Positions 17,698 through 23,965 of a DNA stretch of 64,000 nt are shown piece after piece. Made by a program: the position numbers and the translations under genes. How positions within the stretch are numbered: the stretch's first letter is position 1; each line of letters starts with the position of its first letter. This DNA comes from Bacteroidota bacterium (GTDB taxonomy: Bacteria; Bacteroidota; Bacteroidia; Bacteroidales; JACABE01). The stretch is taken from NCBI GenBank assembly GCA_026391675.1, contig JAPLDQ010000035.1, positions 62,001-126,000 on the forward strand. Reading direction: 5' to 3'. The notes beneath the pieces are model-generated. The model made no database searches. It was not told the origin of the DNA and was given only the letters and a program-made list of their open reading frames with translations.

Positions 17698-18633
17698 TTA
17701 AATATCAGATTTTCTTTTATGCAAATATTCTGAAACTGCCATTGCGGCAATTGTTGCTTCACCTACGGAAGTTGTAATCTGCCTGTATCGTTTTGCAATG
17801 GCGTCTCCTGCTGCATAAACGCCTTCAATATTGGTAGACATATTATTATCTACAAGAATCTCACCCCATTGATTCATTTTTATCTTGTCTGTTAAAAATT
17901 CAGTATTGGGGACATAACCTATGAAAATGAAAACACCATCTGTTTTGTGATTATTGATTTCGCCAGTTTTCAGGTTTTTAATATCAACACTTTCAAGTTT
18001 GTCATTGCCATGAAAGGCGACAATACCTGATTCCATTATAAAATTAATTTTTTCGTGATTACCGGCTTCATCCACAGCATACTGAAAAGCCTGAAAATGA
18101 TCAAACTGATGAACAATTGTTGCTTTAGAAACATATTTGCATAATGAAACGCTTTCTTCAAATGCTGAATTCCCACCACCAACCACAACTATTTCCTTAT
18201 CAGTAAAAAAATCGCCATCGCAGGTTGCACAATAAGAAATTCCTTTCCCTTTAAATAAATCCTCACCTTCCACATTCAGGGTTCTTGATCTTCCACCCGG
18301 AGCTAATATGACTGAATCGGAAGTATAAATAGTACCATCAGATAAAACCACATTTTTTATCGTTGTATCAAGAACCAAATCTTTAATCATGATATTGGAT
18401 TTTACTTCACAACCAAAACTTATAGCTTGCTTTTTCATAATATTGGATAGCTGATATCCATTGATGTTTTCAACTCCCGGATAATTGGCAATTTCGTGTG
18501 TCAGCACCATCTGGCCTCCAACAGTTCCTTCATTCAGAATCAAGGTTTTTAATCTTGCCCTTGAGAGATAGATACCCGCTGTAAGCCCGGCCGGTCCTCC
18601 TCCGATTAAGATAACATCAAAGTGATTTTGCAT
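17698..18633 (-). CDS. Thioredoxin reductase-like flavoprotein, NADPH motif absent
   Basis: 311 residues. FAD site GGGPAGLTAGIYLSRA at 11-26, redox-active CATC at 135-138, second nucleotide motif VVGGGNSAFEE at 150-160, C-terminal GVYAAGDAI. The usual HRRxxxR motif that grips the NADPH 2'-phosphate is replaced by HQFDHFQ at 175-181. The enzyme may therefore use NADH, or be fed by ferredoxin or another donor as in some anaerobe-type reductases. It reduces a thioredoxin; four thioredoxin-fold proteins are encoded in this operon or near it. The start is 5 bases after the upstream CX6C thioredoxin-like gene. Confidence 0.93.
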   Translation of the reverse strand: MQNHFDVILIGGGPAGLTAGIYLSRARLKTLILNEGTVGGQMVLTHEIANYPGVENINGYQLSNIMKKQAISFGCEVKSNIMIKDLVLDTTIKNVVLSDGTIYTSDSVILAPGGRSRTLNVEGEDLFKGKGISYCATCDGDFFTDKEIVVVGGGNSAFEESVSLCKYVSKATIVHQFDHFQAFQYAVDEAGNHEKINFIMESGIVAFHGNDKLESVDIKNLKTGEINNHKTDGVFIFIGYVPNTEFLTDKIKMNQWGEILVDNNMSTNIEGVYAAGDAIAKRYRQITTSVGEATIAAMAVSEYLHKRKSDI

Positions 18634-18638
18634 ATCTA

Positions 18639-18995
18639 TTATGATTTTTGTAGTTGCCCGAATTCCTGATTCAAAATGGACGTAACCTGTTCCATTGTTT
18701 GAATACTTGAAGTTGCTTTTACTACTTTCCCATTTTTATAATAAATGGTAAATGGAATTCCCATAAATCCCTTTACTTCTGATAAATTACGGATTACTTG
18801 AGATTCAGGATTATCAAATTCCATATCAAAAAACTGAACATGAGAGTATTTATTTTCAATTTCTTCAGCTATTCCATATACAGGAATGCACATGGGACCC
18901 ATACGGCCACATATTACCATTACATTTTCATTTTCTCCGATAACTTTAGCATGGTCAGCTGCTGTTTCGAGGTGTTTTAGATTTGTGTATAACAT
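18639..18995 (-). CDS. Thioredoxin-fold protein with CX6C motif
   Basis: 118 residues from ATG at 18995 (a TTG at 19025 sits in the promoter element). A thioredoxin fold is suggested by NVMVICGRMGPMCIPVYGIAEEIENKY, a helix after the Cys pair, FFDMEFDNPES, and the cis-Pro segment KGFMGIPFTIYYKNGKVV. The canonical CGPC is replaced by C-GRMGPM-C, a six-residue spacing. It is the first gene of the operon and immediately precedes the thioredoxin reductase-like gene, so it may be that enzyme's dedicated partner or may carry a metal or persulfide instead of doing standard dithiol exchange. The family is recognised as thioredoxin-like only. Confidence 0.82.
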   Translation of the reverse strand: MLYTNLKHLETAADHAKVIGENENVMVICGRMGPMCIPVYGIAEEIENKYSHVQFFDMEFDNPESQVIRNLSEVKGFMGIPFTIYYKNGKVVKATSSIQTMEQVTSILNQEFGQLQKS

Positions 18996-19022
18996 AAGTT
19001 TTAATTTTAATAATTTATGATG

Positions 19023-19030
19023 CAAAATTA
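19023..19030 (-). promoter_or_regulatory. -7 promoter element of the nine-gene redox operon
   Basis: Minus strand TAATTTTG, 27 bases upstream of the first ATG (18995). Gaps between the nine genes down to 12185 are 2-37 bases, so one transcript is likely. Confidence 0.55.
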
Positions 19031-19062
19031 TCTTATATAAATCTTTATTTAATGGATTTAGC

Positions 19063-19078
19063 CTTGTATTGCCACAAG
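19063..19078. promoter_or_regulatory. Candidate Crp/Fnr-type operator, CTTGT-N6-ACAAG
   Basis: Perfect 5-6-5 inverted repeat in the divergent gap between the redox operon and a Crp/Fnr gene. Its centre is about 53 bases upstream of the predicted leftward start site. Confidence 0.35.
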
Positions 19079-19107
19079 ATAAAGCTTGAATTACAACAAC
19101 ATATTCA

Positions 19108-19130
19108 TTGATTTAAAACAATTATTTGTT
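19108..19130. promoter_or_regulatory. Overlapping palindromes, candidate Fnr-like operator
   Basis: TTGATTTAAAACAA (19108-19121) is one base from the Fnr consensus TTGATN4ATCAA and overlaps AACAATTATTTGTT (19117-19130), a perfect AACAA-N4-TTGTT repeat. It lies just upstream of the rightward -7 element at 19140, a position suited to autoregulation. Confidence 0.4.
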
Positions 19131-19139
19131 GAATTTAAT

Positions 19140-19147
19140 TAGCTTTG
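19140..19147 (+). promoter_or_regulatory. -7 promoter element for the first Crp/Fnr gene
   Basis: TAGCTTTG, 20 bases upstream of the ATG at 19168. Confidence 0.5.
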
Positions 19148-19167
19148 CAAAATAATTTAATAAGTGA

Positions 19168-19863
19168 ATGAAAACGGTACTAGAAACGGATCAGGATTTT
19201 ATCTGTAATATTGAAGCACCCTGTTTTCAAATGCTTTCGCAAGAAGAAGCTGAACTGGTAAGGGCCGGAAAGACTCAGGTTTTTTTCCGTAAAGGTGATA
19301 ATCTGACCAAGCAAGGTGCATTTGCGTCTTATGTATTGTTTATTATTTCAGGATTGGCAAAACAATATATTGAAGGTGACAGTTCAAGGAGCTTCAATCT
19401 TAGAATTATAAAACCGGGTGAATTTGTAGGGCTTTCTGCTGTGTTTACAAAAAACAAATTTAATTATTCTTCTGTAGCAATCACTGACTGTCAGGTATAT
19501 TTGATAGAAAAAGAATCAATAGCAAACATAGTGCAGCAAAATGGTATGTTTGGTTTTAACATAATAAAAAGGTATTGCGAACAAAATGGAAATCTGTTTG
19601 ATACATTGCGGAATATGATGTTTAAACAAATGAATGGACGTATTGCAGATACATTATTATATTTAGATGGTCTTAAATCTCAAATTCCTGAGATATTCCA
19701 AATCCTTTCAAGGAGAGATATAGCCGATTTCGCAGGTATATCGACCGAAAGCGCTGTTAAACTGCTTAAATCATTTGAAAAAGATAGTTTAATTGAACTT
19801 CACGAGAAAGACATTGTACTTATTGATTATAATTCATTAAAAGAGATAAGTAAGAAAGGATAG
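19168..19863 (+). CDS. Crp/Fnr family regulator 1
   Basis: 231 residues. The N-terminal cyclic-nucleotide-binding-type beta-roll spans about 20-140 (FRKGDNLTKQGAFASYVLFIISGLAKQYIEG, IIKPGEFVGLSAVF). A C-terminal winged helix-turn-helix at about 150-225 includes NGRIADTLLYL and RRDIADFAGISTESAVKLLKSFEKDSLIELHEKDIVLID. Two cysteines at 13 and 19 lie near the N-terminus, fewer than the four of an Fe-S Fnr. It is divergent from the nine-gene redox operon and probably controls it. Candidate operators are in the shared gap. The gene ends tail to tail with the second Crp/Fnr gene, 11 bases apart. Confidence 0.92.
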   Translation: MKTVLETDQDFICNIEAPCFQMLSQEEAELVRAGKTQVFFRKGDNLTKQGAFASYVLFIISGLAKQYIEGDSSRSFNLRIIKPGEFVGLSAVFTKNKFNYSSVAITDCQVYLIEKESIANIVQQNGMFGFNIIKRYCEQNGNLFDTLRNMMFKQMNGRIADTLLYLDGLKSQIPEIFQILSRRDIADFAGISTESAVKLLKSFEKDSLIELHEKDIVLIDYNSLKEISKKG

Positions 19864-19874
19864 ATAAAAAACCA

Positions 19875-20555
19875 CTAACCCTTTTCACTTATCTGTCTGA
19901 GAAGTTTATCGTTTAGAATTGTTATCTGACGGCCATTTACTTCCAGAATTTTATCATTGTTAAATTCGGTAAATATACGGCTGCAACTTTCACGGGAAAT
20001 ACCTGCCAATGCAGCTAACTCCTCTCTGGTAACCGGTAATCTGAAAGTATTTGAATTGTAAATGATATTGGCAAAAAACAAAATAACATCAGCAACCCTA
20101 CCTATGTTTTGTTTTTGAGCATTATTAAGGCAGTTATGAAAATTCTGAAGTTCACTTTTGCTCATGTCTAAAATAATCTGATAAGCAAAATCGCCATTTT
20201 CATAAATTAACTTTTTGAACATATCAACATTAATAAAACAAACTGTAGTCGGCTCCAGTGCAGTTGCAGAAAAATGGTTTTTCTTATCACCAAAACTACT
20301 GGGAAGACAAATATATGCAGGAGCTTTTGTTATTTTAATGATTTTATCTTTAATACTTCCTTCAATATGAATCTTAACCAAACCGGATTTAAGATAAGCC
20401 ACATTGGTTGAATGCGCATCCTGTTTGATAATGATATCACCCGGCTGGAAATGAGTTTCAGCACAATTTTCACCCAGCATAAATAATTCAGCTTCATTAA
20501 GCTGTTGCGCAGCATCTGATTTTAAATTACATAACTGACAGATAGTCTTGTTCAT
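19875..20555 (-). CDS. Crp/Fnr family regulator 2
   Basis: 226 residues. The beta-roll domain includes FQPGDIIIKQDAHSTNVAYLKSGLVKIHIEG. The C-terminal helix-turn-helix is well conserved (NIGRVADVILFFA, RLPVTREELAALAGISRESCSRIFTEFNNDKILEVNGRQITI). The N-terminus MNKTICQLCNLKS has a CxxC pair, with Cys31 (ENCAET) and a mid-domain Cys (YICLPS) as possible further ligands, so an Fe-S cluster of Fnr type is possible but not shown. It is divergent from the octaheme cytochrome gene and so is the likely regulator of the sulfur-respiration genes to the right. Its fold is the same as regulator 1 but the two are only distantly similar. Confidence 0.92.
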   Translation of the reverse strand: MNKTICQLCNLKSDAAQQLNEAELFMLGENCAETHFQPGDIIIKQDAHSTNVAYLKSGLVKIHIEGSIKDKIIKITKAPAYICLPSSFGDKKNHFSATALEPTTVCFINVDMFKKLIYENGDFAYQIILDMSKSELQNFHNCLNNAQKQNIGRVADVILFFANIIYNSNTFRLPVTREELAALAGISRESCSRIFTEFNNDKILEVNGRQITILNDKLLRQISEKG

Positions 20556-20583
20556 TTTGAATATTTTTTAGTATTACAGATTG

Positions 20584-20591
20584 CAAATATA
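20584..20591 (-). promoter_or_regulatory. -7 promoter element for Crp/Fnr regulator 2
   Basis: Minus strand TATATTTG, 28 bases upstream of the ATG at 20555. Confidence 0.55.
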
Positions 20592-20600
20592 ATAAAATAT

Positions 20601-20636
20601 GTGCGCTATATCACATTATAATTTGTTAAAGCGCAC
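20601..20636. promoter_or_regulatory. Inverted repeat GTGCGCT...AGCGCAC in divergent promoter region
   Basis: Perfect 7-bp arms at 20601-20607 and 20630-20636 separated by 22 bases, upstream of the -7 element at 20670. GC-rich arms in AT-rich surroundings suggest a protein site or hairpin. Confidence 0.4.
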
Positions 20637-20669
20637 AACCAATTATAGTGTTATAAAATTAACAAGACT

Positions 20670-20677
20670 TAATTTTG
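20670..20677 (+). promoter_or_regulatory. -7 promoter element of the octaheme/YeeE/cytochrome operon
   Basis: TAATTTTG, about 72 bases before the ATG at 20750; predicts a leader of roughly 65 bases. Confidence 0.45.
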
Positions 20678-20706
20678 CAAACGTAATTTTTATTCATATT
20701 TAATAT

Positions 20707-20735
20707 ATGTGCCTTTAGGACGGCCAATTGCACAT
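20707..20735 (+). promoter_or_regulatory. ATGTGC...GCACAT inverted repeat in the operon leader
   Basis: Perfect 6-bp arms 17 bases apart, 14 bases before the octaheme ATG. Could be an RNA hairpin over the initiation region or a protein site. Confidence 0.3.
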
Positions 20736-20749
20736 TCAATTTATCTTTT

Positions 20750-22186
20750 ATGAGAATTTTTTTATCAAAAATTTATAAACTCCGCTTCATCGGAATAGCG
20801 CTATTGCTGATAATAGTGGCAACTTCATGCAATAATGGCTCCAAAACCAGCAAGGATTCAGGGCAAGTCCCTGAAAATCCACTTACAGGACGCTTGCAGC
20901 CTCATCTGGATCACTCTGCCTATTTCAAGGATACAATTGATTCACCGCAAAAAGTGACCCGTATGTGCCTCAAATGCCACCCAAATAGTGCTAAAGAAGT
21001 AATGCAAACGGCGCACTGGACATGGATAAGCGGTGATGTTGTAAGGAATGGTAAAACAGTGCTTCTTGGAAAGCGTAATCAGATCAATAACTTTTGCATC
21101 AGTGTAGTTGGCAACTGGGGTTCCTGTGTAATATGCCATGCCGGATATGGCTGGGGAGACATGAGTTTCGACTTTTCAAAAGAAGAAAATGTTGACTGTA
21201 TTGTATGCCACGATGGTTCAGGCACATATTCAAAAACAAAGCTTGGTATGCCTAATAAATCTGTCAATTTACGTGTAGTTGCTGCAAGTGTACGCCGGCC
21301 CTATCGGGAGAATTGCGGTATCTGTCATTTCAATGGCGGTGGTGGTATGGGAGTAAAACATGGAGACCTTGACGAATCTTTACTGAATGCAAACCAGGAG
21401 CTTGACTACCACATGGGAAAGCTCAATTTTCAATGTATAGATTGCCATAAAACACACAATCATGTTATTTCCGGTAAATTGAATACCACATATACTGAAA
21501 AGACCAGGGCAATCCGTTTTGGATGTGAGAATTGTCATACCGATAAACCACATAAAGACCACCGGATCAATGAACACACTGATAGAATAGCCTGTCAAAC
21601 CTGCCACATACCTGAGTTTGCCAGAAAGTACCCGACAAAAATGACATGGGACTGGTCGAAAGCAGGTGACTCCAACAGAAAAGACAGTCCGCACGAATAC
21701 CTGAAGATAAAGGGTGAATTCCATTATGAGGAAGATGTAATTCCCACTTACGCCTGGTATACGGGAAAAATGGATCGTTACGTACTTGGGGACAAGCTCG
21801 ATTCAGAAACTGAGCACAACATGAATCATCCGATTGGTTCACGCAATAATCCCAAGGCAAAGATTTGGCCTTTTAAAGTGCATCATGCCAACCAACCCTA
21901 TGATCCGGTAAATAACATAATTATACCTCCGTTAACCAGTGGAGAAGGCGGATACTGGACCAAGTTTGACTGGGCATATGCCATAAAGAAAGGTGCAGAA
22001 ATCAATGGTTTGCCCTATAGTGGCAAATATGGCTTTACACATACAAAGATGTATTGGCCGATTACACATATGGTTACAATAAAAAAGAATGCATTGAGCT
22101 GTAAGCAATGTCATTCTTCCGGAGGCCGTTTGAACTGGAAAGAACTGGGATATGACCATGATCCGCTTCAGGTAGTTAAGCAATAA
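20750..22186 (+). CDS. Octaheme c-type cytochrome, tetrathionate reductase (Otr) family, lipoprotein
   Basis: 478 residues with lipoprotein signal (IIVATSC, Cys27). Eight CxxCH heme sites begin at residues 73, 126, 150, 189, 229, 259, 282 and 451. The spacing, the CLKCHPNSAKEVMQTAHWTW opening and NWGSCVICHAGYGWG agree with the Shewanella-type octaheme tetrathionate reductase family. That enzyme reduces tetrathionate, and also nitrite and hydroxylamine in vitro, at a heme with a lysine axial ligand; which Lys serves here cannot be told by eye. It heads a four-gene rightward operon with two sulfur transporter halves and a membrane multiheme cytochrome b/c protein. Likely a lipid-anchored terminal reductase for a sulfur oxyanion. 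Confidence 0.9.
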   Translation: MRIFLSKIYKLRFIGIALLLIIVATSCNNGSKTSKDSGQVPENPLTGRLQPHLDHSAYFKDTIDSPQKVTRMCLKCHPNSAKEVMQTAHWTWISGDVVRNGKTVLLGKRNQINNFCISVVGNWGSCVICHAGYGWGDMSFDFSKEENVDCIVCHDGSGTYSKTKLGMPNKSVNLRVVAASVRRPYRENCGICHFNGGGGMGVKHGDLDESLLNANQELDYHMGKLNFQCIDCHKTHNHVISGKLNTTYTEKTRAIRFGCENCHTDKPHKDHRINEHTDRIACQTCHIPEFARKYPTKMTWDWSKAGDSNRKDSPHEYLKIKGEFHYEEDVIPTYAWYTGKMDRYVLGDKLDSETEHNMNHPIGSRNNPKAKIWPFKVHHANQPYDPVNNIIIPPLTSGEGGYWTKFDWAYAIKKGAEINGLPYSGKYGFTHTKMYWPITHMVTIKKNALSCKQCHSSGGRLNWKELGYDHDPLQVVKQ

Positions 22187-22208
22187 TCACAATATAAAAA
22201 ATTGTACA

Positions 22209-22730
22209 ATGAAAAAAATACCAAAAAAAGTCAAAAATCCATATTTTGCCGGAACTATACTCGGAGTGGTTCTTTTTGCTGCTTTTGCATTAACGCACAG
22301 TGGTTTGGGTGCCTCAGGAGCAATCAGCCGCATACAGGTGGCTATTACAAAATTGTTCTGGTCAGCACATGTTGACCGTGTAGGTACTTTTGCTGCTATG
22401 GGAGCAGGCGACCGCAATGCCCTGGATCACCCAAGCATGTTTCTTTTAATCGGAACATTTGCCGGAGGTTTGATTTCTGCATGGTATAATGGCAGATTAA
22501 AAATTGAAATTTTCAAGGGTCCGAAAATAACAAATTATCAACGGCTTTTCTTTGCGCTTTTAGGTGGAATAATTATGGGATACGGAGCACGTTTTGCACG
22601 TGGTTGTACATCAGGACAGGCTTTATCAGGAGGTGCGGTTCTTTCACTGGGAAGTTGGGCATTTATGTTCAGTGTATTTTTAGGAGGCTATGCTGTTGCA
22701 TATTTTGTACGTCGTCTTTGGGCTGATTAA
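22209..22730 (+). CDS. YeeE/YedE family transporter, first half
   Basis: 173 residues, about four membrane helices. The motif GYGARFARGCTSGQALSGGAVLSLGSWAF, with a conserved Cys in GCTSG, is the YeeE/YedE signature. TsuA of this family moves thiosulfate through a channel lined by conserved cysteines. The protein is about half the length of TsuA, and the next gene supplies a second YeeE/YedE domain, so the two probably form one transporter. The start is 22 bases after the octaheme gene stop. Likely substrate: thiosulfate or sulfane sulfur (inference from family and context). Confidence 0.9.
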   Translation: MKKIPKKVKNPYFAGTILGVVLFAAFALTHSGLGASGAISRIQVAITKLFWSAHVDRVGTFAAMGAGDRNALDHPSMFLLIGTFAGGLISAWYNGRLKIEIFKGPKITNYQRLFFALLGGIIMGYGARFARGCTSGQALSGGAVLSLGSWAFMFSVFLGGYAVAYFVRRLWAD

Positions 22731-22753
22731 TTTAAAAAAAGGAGAAATTTATT

Positions 22754-23950
22754 ATGTTACCTGTTGATATTATTGCAGAACTTGGAAAAGCCGGCGGATA
22801 TGCGGTCTTCTTCCTGATTGGTACCGGATTTGGCATTGCGCTGGAATTGGCCGGATTTGGTGATTCACGCCGTCTGGCAGCTCAGTTCTATTTAAAAGAC
22901 ATGACAGTCTTAAAAACAATGTTTACAGGTATTCTTGTAGCCTGTCTTCTGATTTTTCTTTCAGCAGCATTGGGGCTGCTTGATTTCTCTCAGCTTGCTG
23001 TTAACCAAACATTCCTTTGGCCCGGTATTGTCGGAGGACTCATTATGGGTGTTGGCTTCATCGTTGGTGGCTATTGCCCCGGAACTTCGCTTGTGGCAAC
23101 TGCAAGTTTCAAAATCGACGGACTTTTCTTCCTTGTCGGAACAGTTATAGGCGCCGGTCTGTTTGGAGAATCCTTACCGGCATTTGAAGATTTCTGGAAT
23201 TCTTCTTTCACCGACCGTTTTCTGGTCTCCGACTGGTTGGGATGGTCCATTGGTGCTACAGTGTTTGGGGTGACAATTTTTGCTTTAGTTATGTTTTACG
23301 TTGCTGAAAAAGTGGAAGAATATTTTAAATATAAAGCTACCGGAAATGCATGGTCATGGAAAATTACTAAACGTCCATATCTTTATGGCGCAGGAATATT
23401 GATAGCTGTTGCAGCATTGATTTGGGCTATCGGGCAACCTGATCCGATACGTAAATGGAAAATAATGGAAAATAAGTATTCCGGACAGCTTGTGTCAAGA
23501 GCTGTATTTATTCATCCACTGGAATATGTAAAAACAAATAACGAATCCACAATTAAACTCATTACCCTTGACCTGCGACCGAATAAGGATTTTGCTGCAT
23601 TTCATCTGGCTGGCTCAGAAAATGTAAAACTTGATAATCTTTTAGATGCTAAGTTTATAGCACCACTTGCTCAGCTTCCACCTAACGGAGTTGTCGTTCT
23701 CCTGGCAGATAACGATTCAATCTCCATCAAAGCATGGCAATACCTGAAAGTTCAGGGAGTAATTAATTTATATATACTTGAAAACGGTTTACACAACTGG
23801 AATAGCCTTTTTGCTGATAAAACAATTCACGGGAAGACATTCAATCCTGCTTCTCCACCGGTAGAAGTACTTCAATTATTCCCTAAAAATACATATATAA
23901 CCAAAATCAAAATAGGTTCCAAGAAACGTGCAGGAGGACTTTGCAGCTAA
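22754..23950 (+). CDS. YeeE/YedE transporter half fused to a cysteine-less rhodanese domain
   Basis: 398 residues. Residues 10-230 contain five or six membrane helices with GTGFGIALELAGFGDSRRLAAQFY and the Cys-bearing FIVGGYCPGTSLVATASFKIDG. Residues 260-370 resemble a rhodanese: LITLDLRPNKDFAAFHLAGSENV and ENGLHNWNSLF match the fold, but the catalytic loop reads VVVLLADNDSISIKAW with no cysteine. The domain is therefore unlikely to carry a persulfide itself and may act as a docking or gating module. It has a good purine-rich ribosome site (AAAGGAGAAA) before ATG at 22754. A CSS-type end (AGGLCS) gives one terminal Cys. Confidence 0.88.
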   Translation: MLPVDIIAELGKAGGYAVFFLIGTGFGIALELAGFGDSRRLAAQFYLKDMTVLKTMFTGILVACLLIFLSAALGLLDFSQLAVNQTFLWPGIVGGLIMGVGFIVGGYCPGTSLVATASFKIDGLFFLVGTVIGAGLFGESLPAFEDFWNSSFTDRFLVSDWLGWSIGATVFGVTIFALVMFYVAEKVEEYFKYKATGNAWSWKITKRPYLYGAGILIAVAALIWAIGQPDPIRKWKIMENKYSGQLVSRAVFIHPLEYVKTNNESTIKLITLDLRPNKDFAAFHLAGSENVKLDNLLDAKFIAPLAQLPPNGVVVLLADNDSISIKAWQYLKVQGVINLYILENGLHNWNSLFADKTIHGKTFNPASPPVEVLQLFPKNTYITKIKIGSKKRAGGLCS

Positions 23951-23965
23951 TTTTTATTAAATCTT

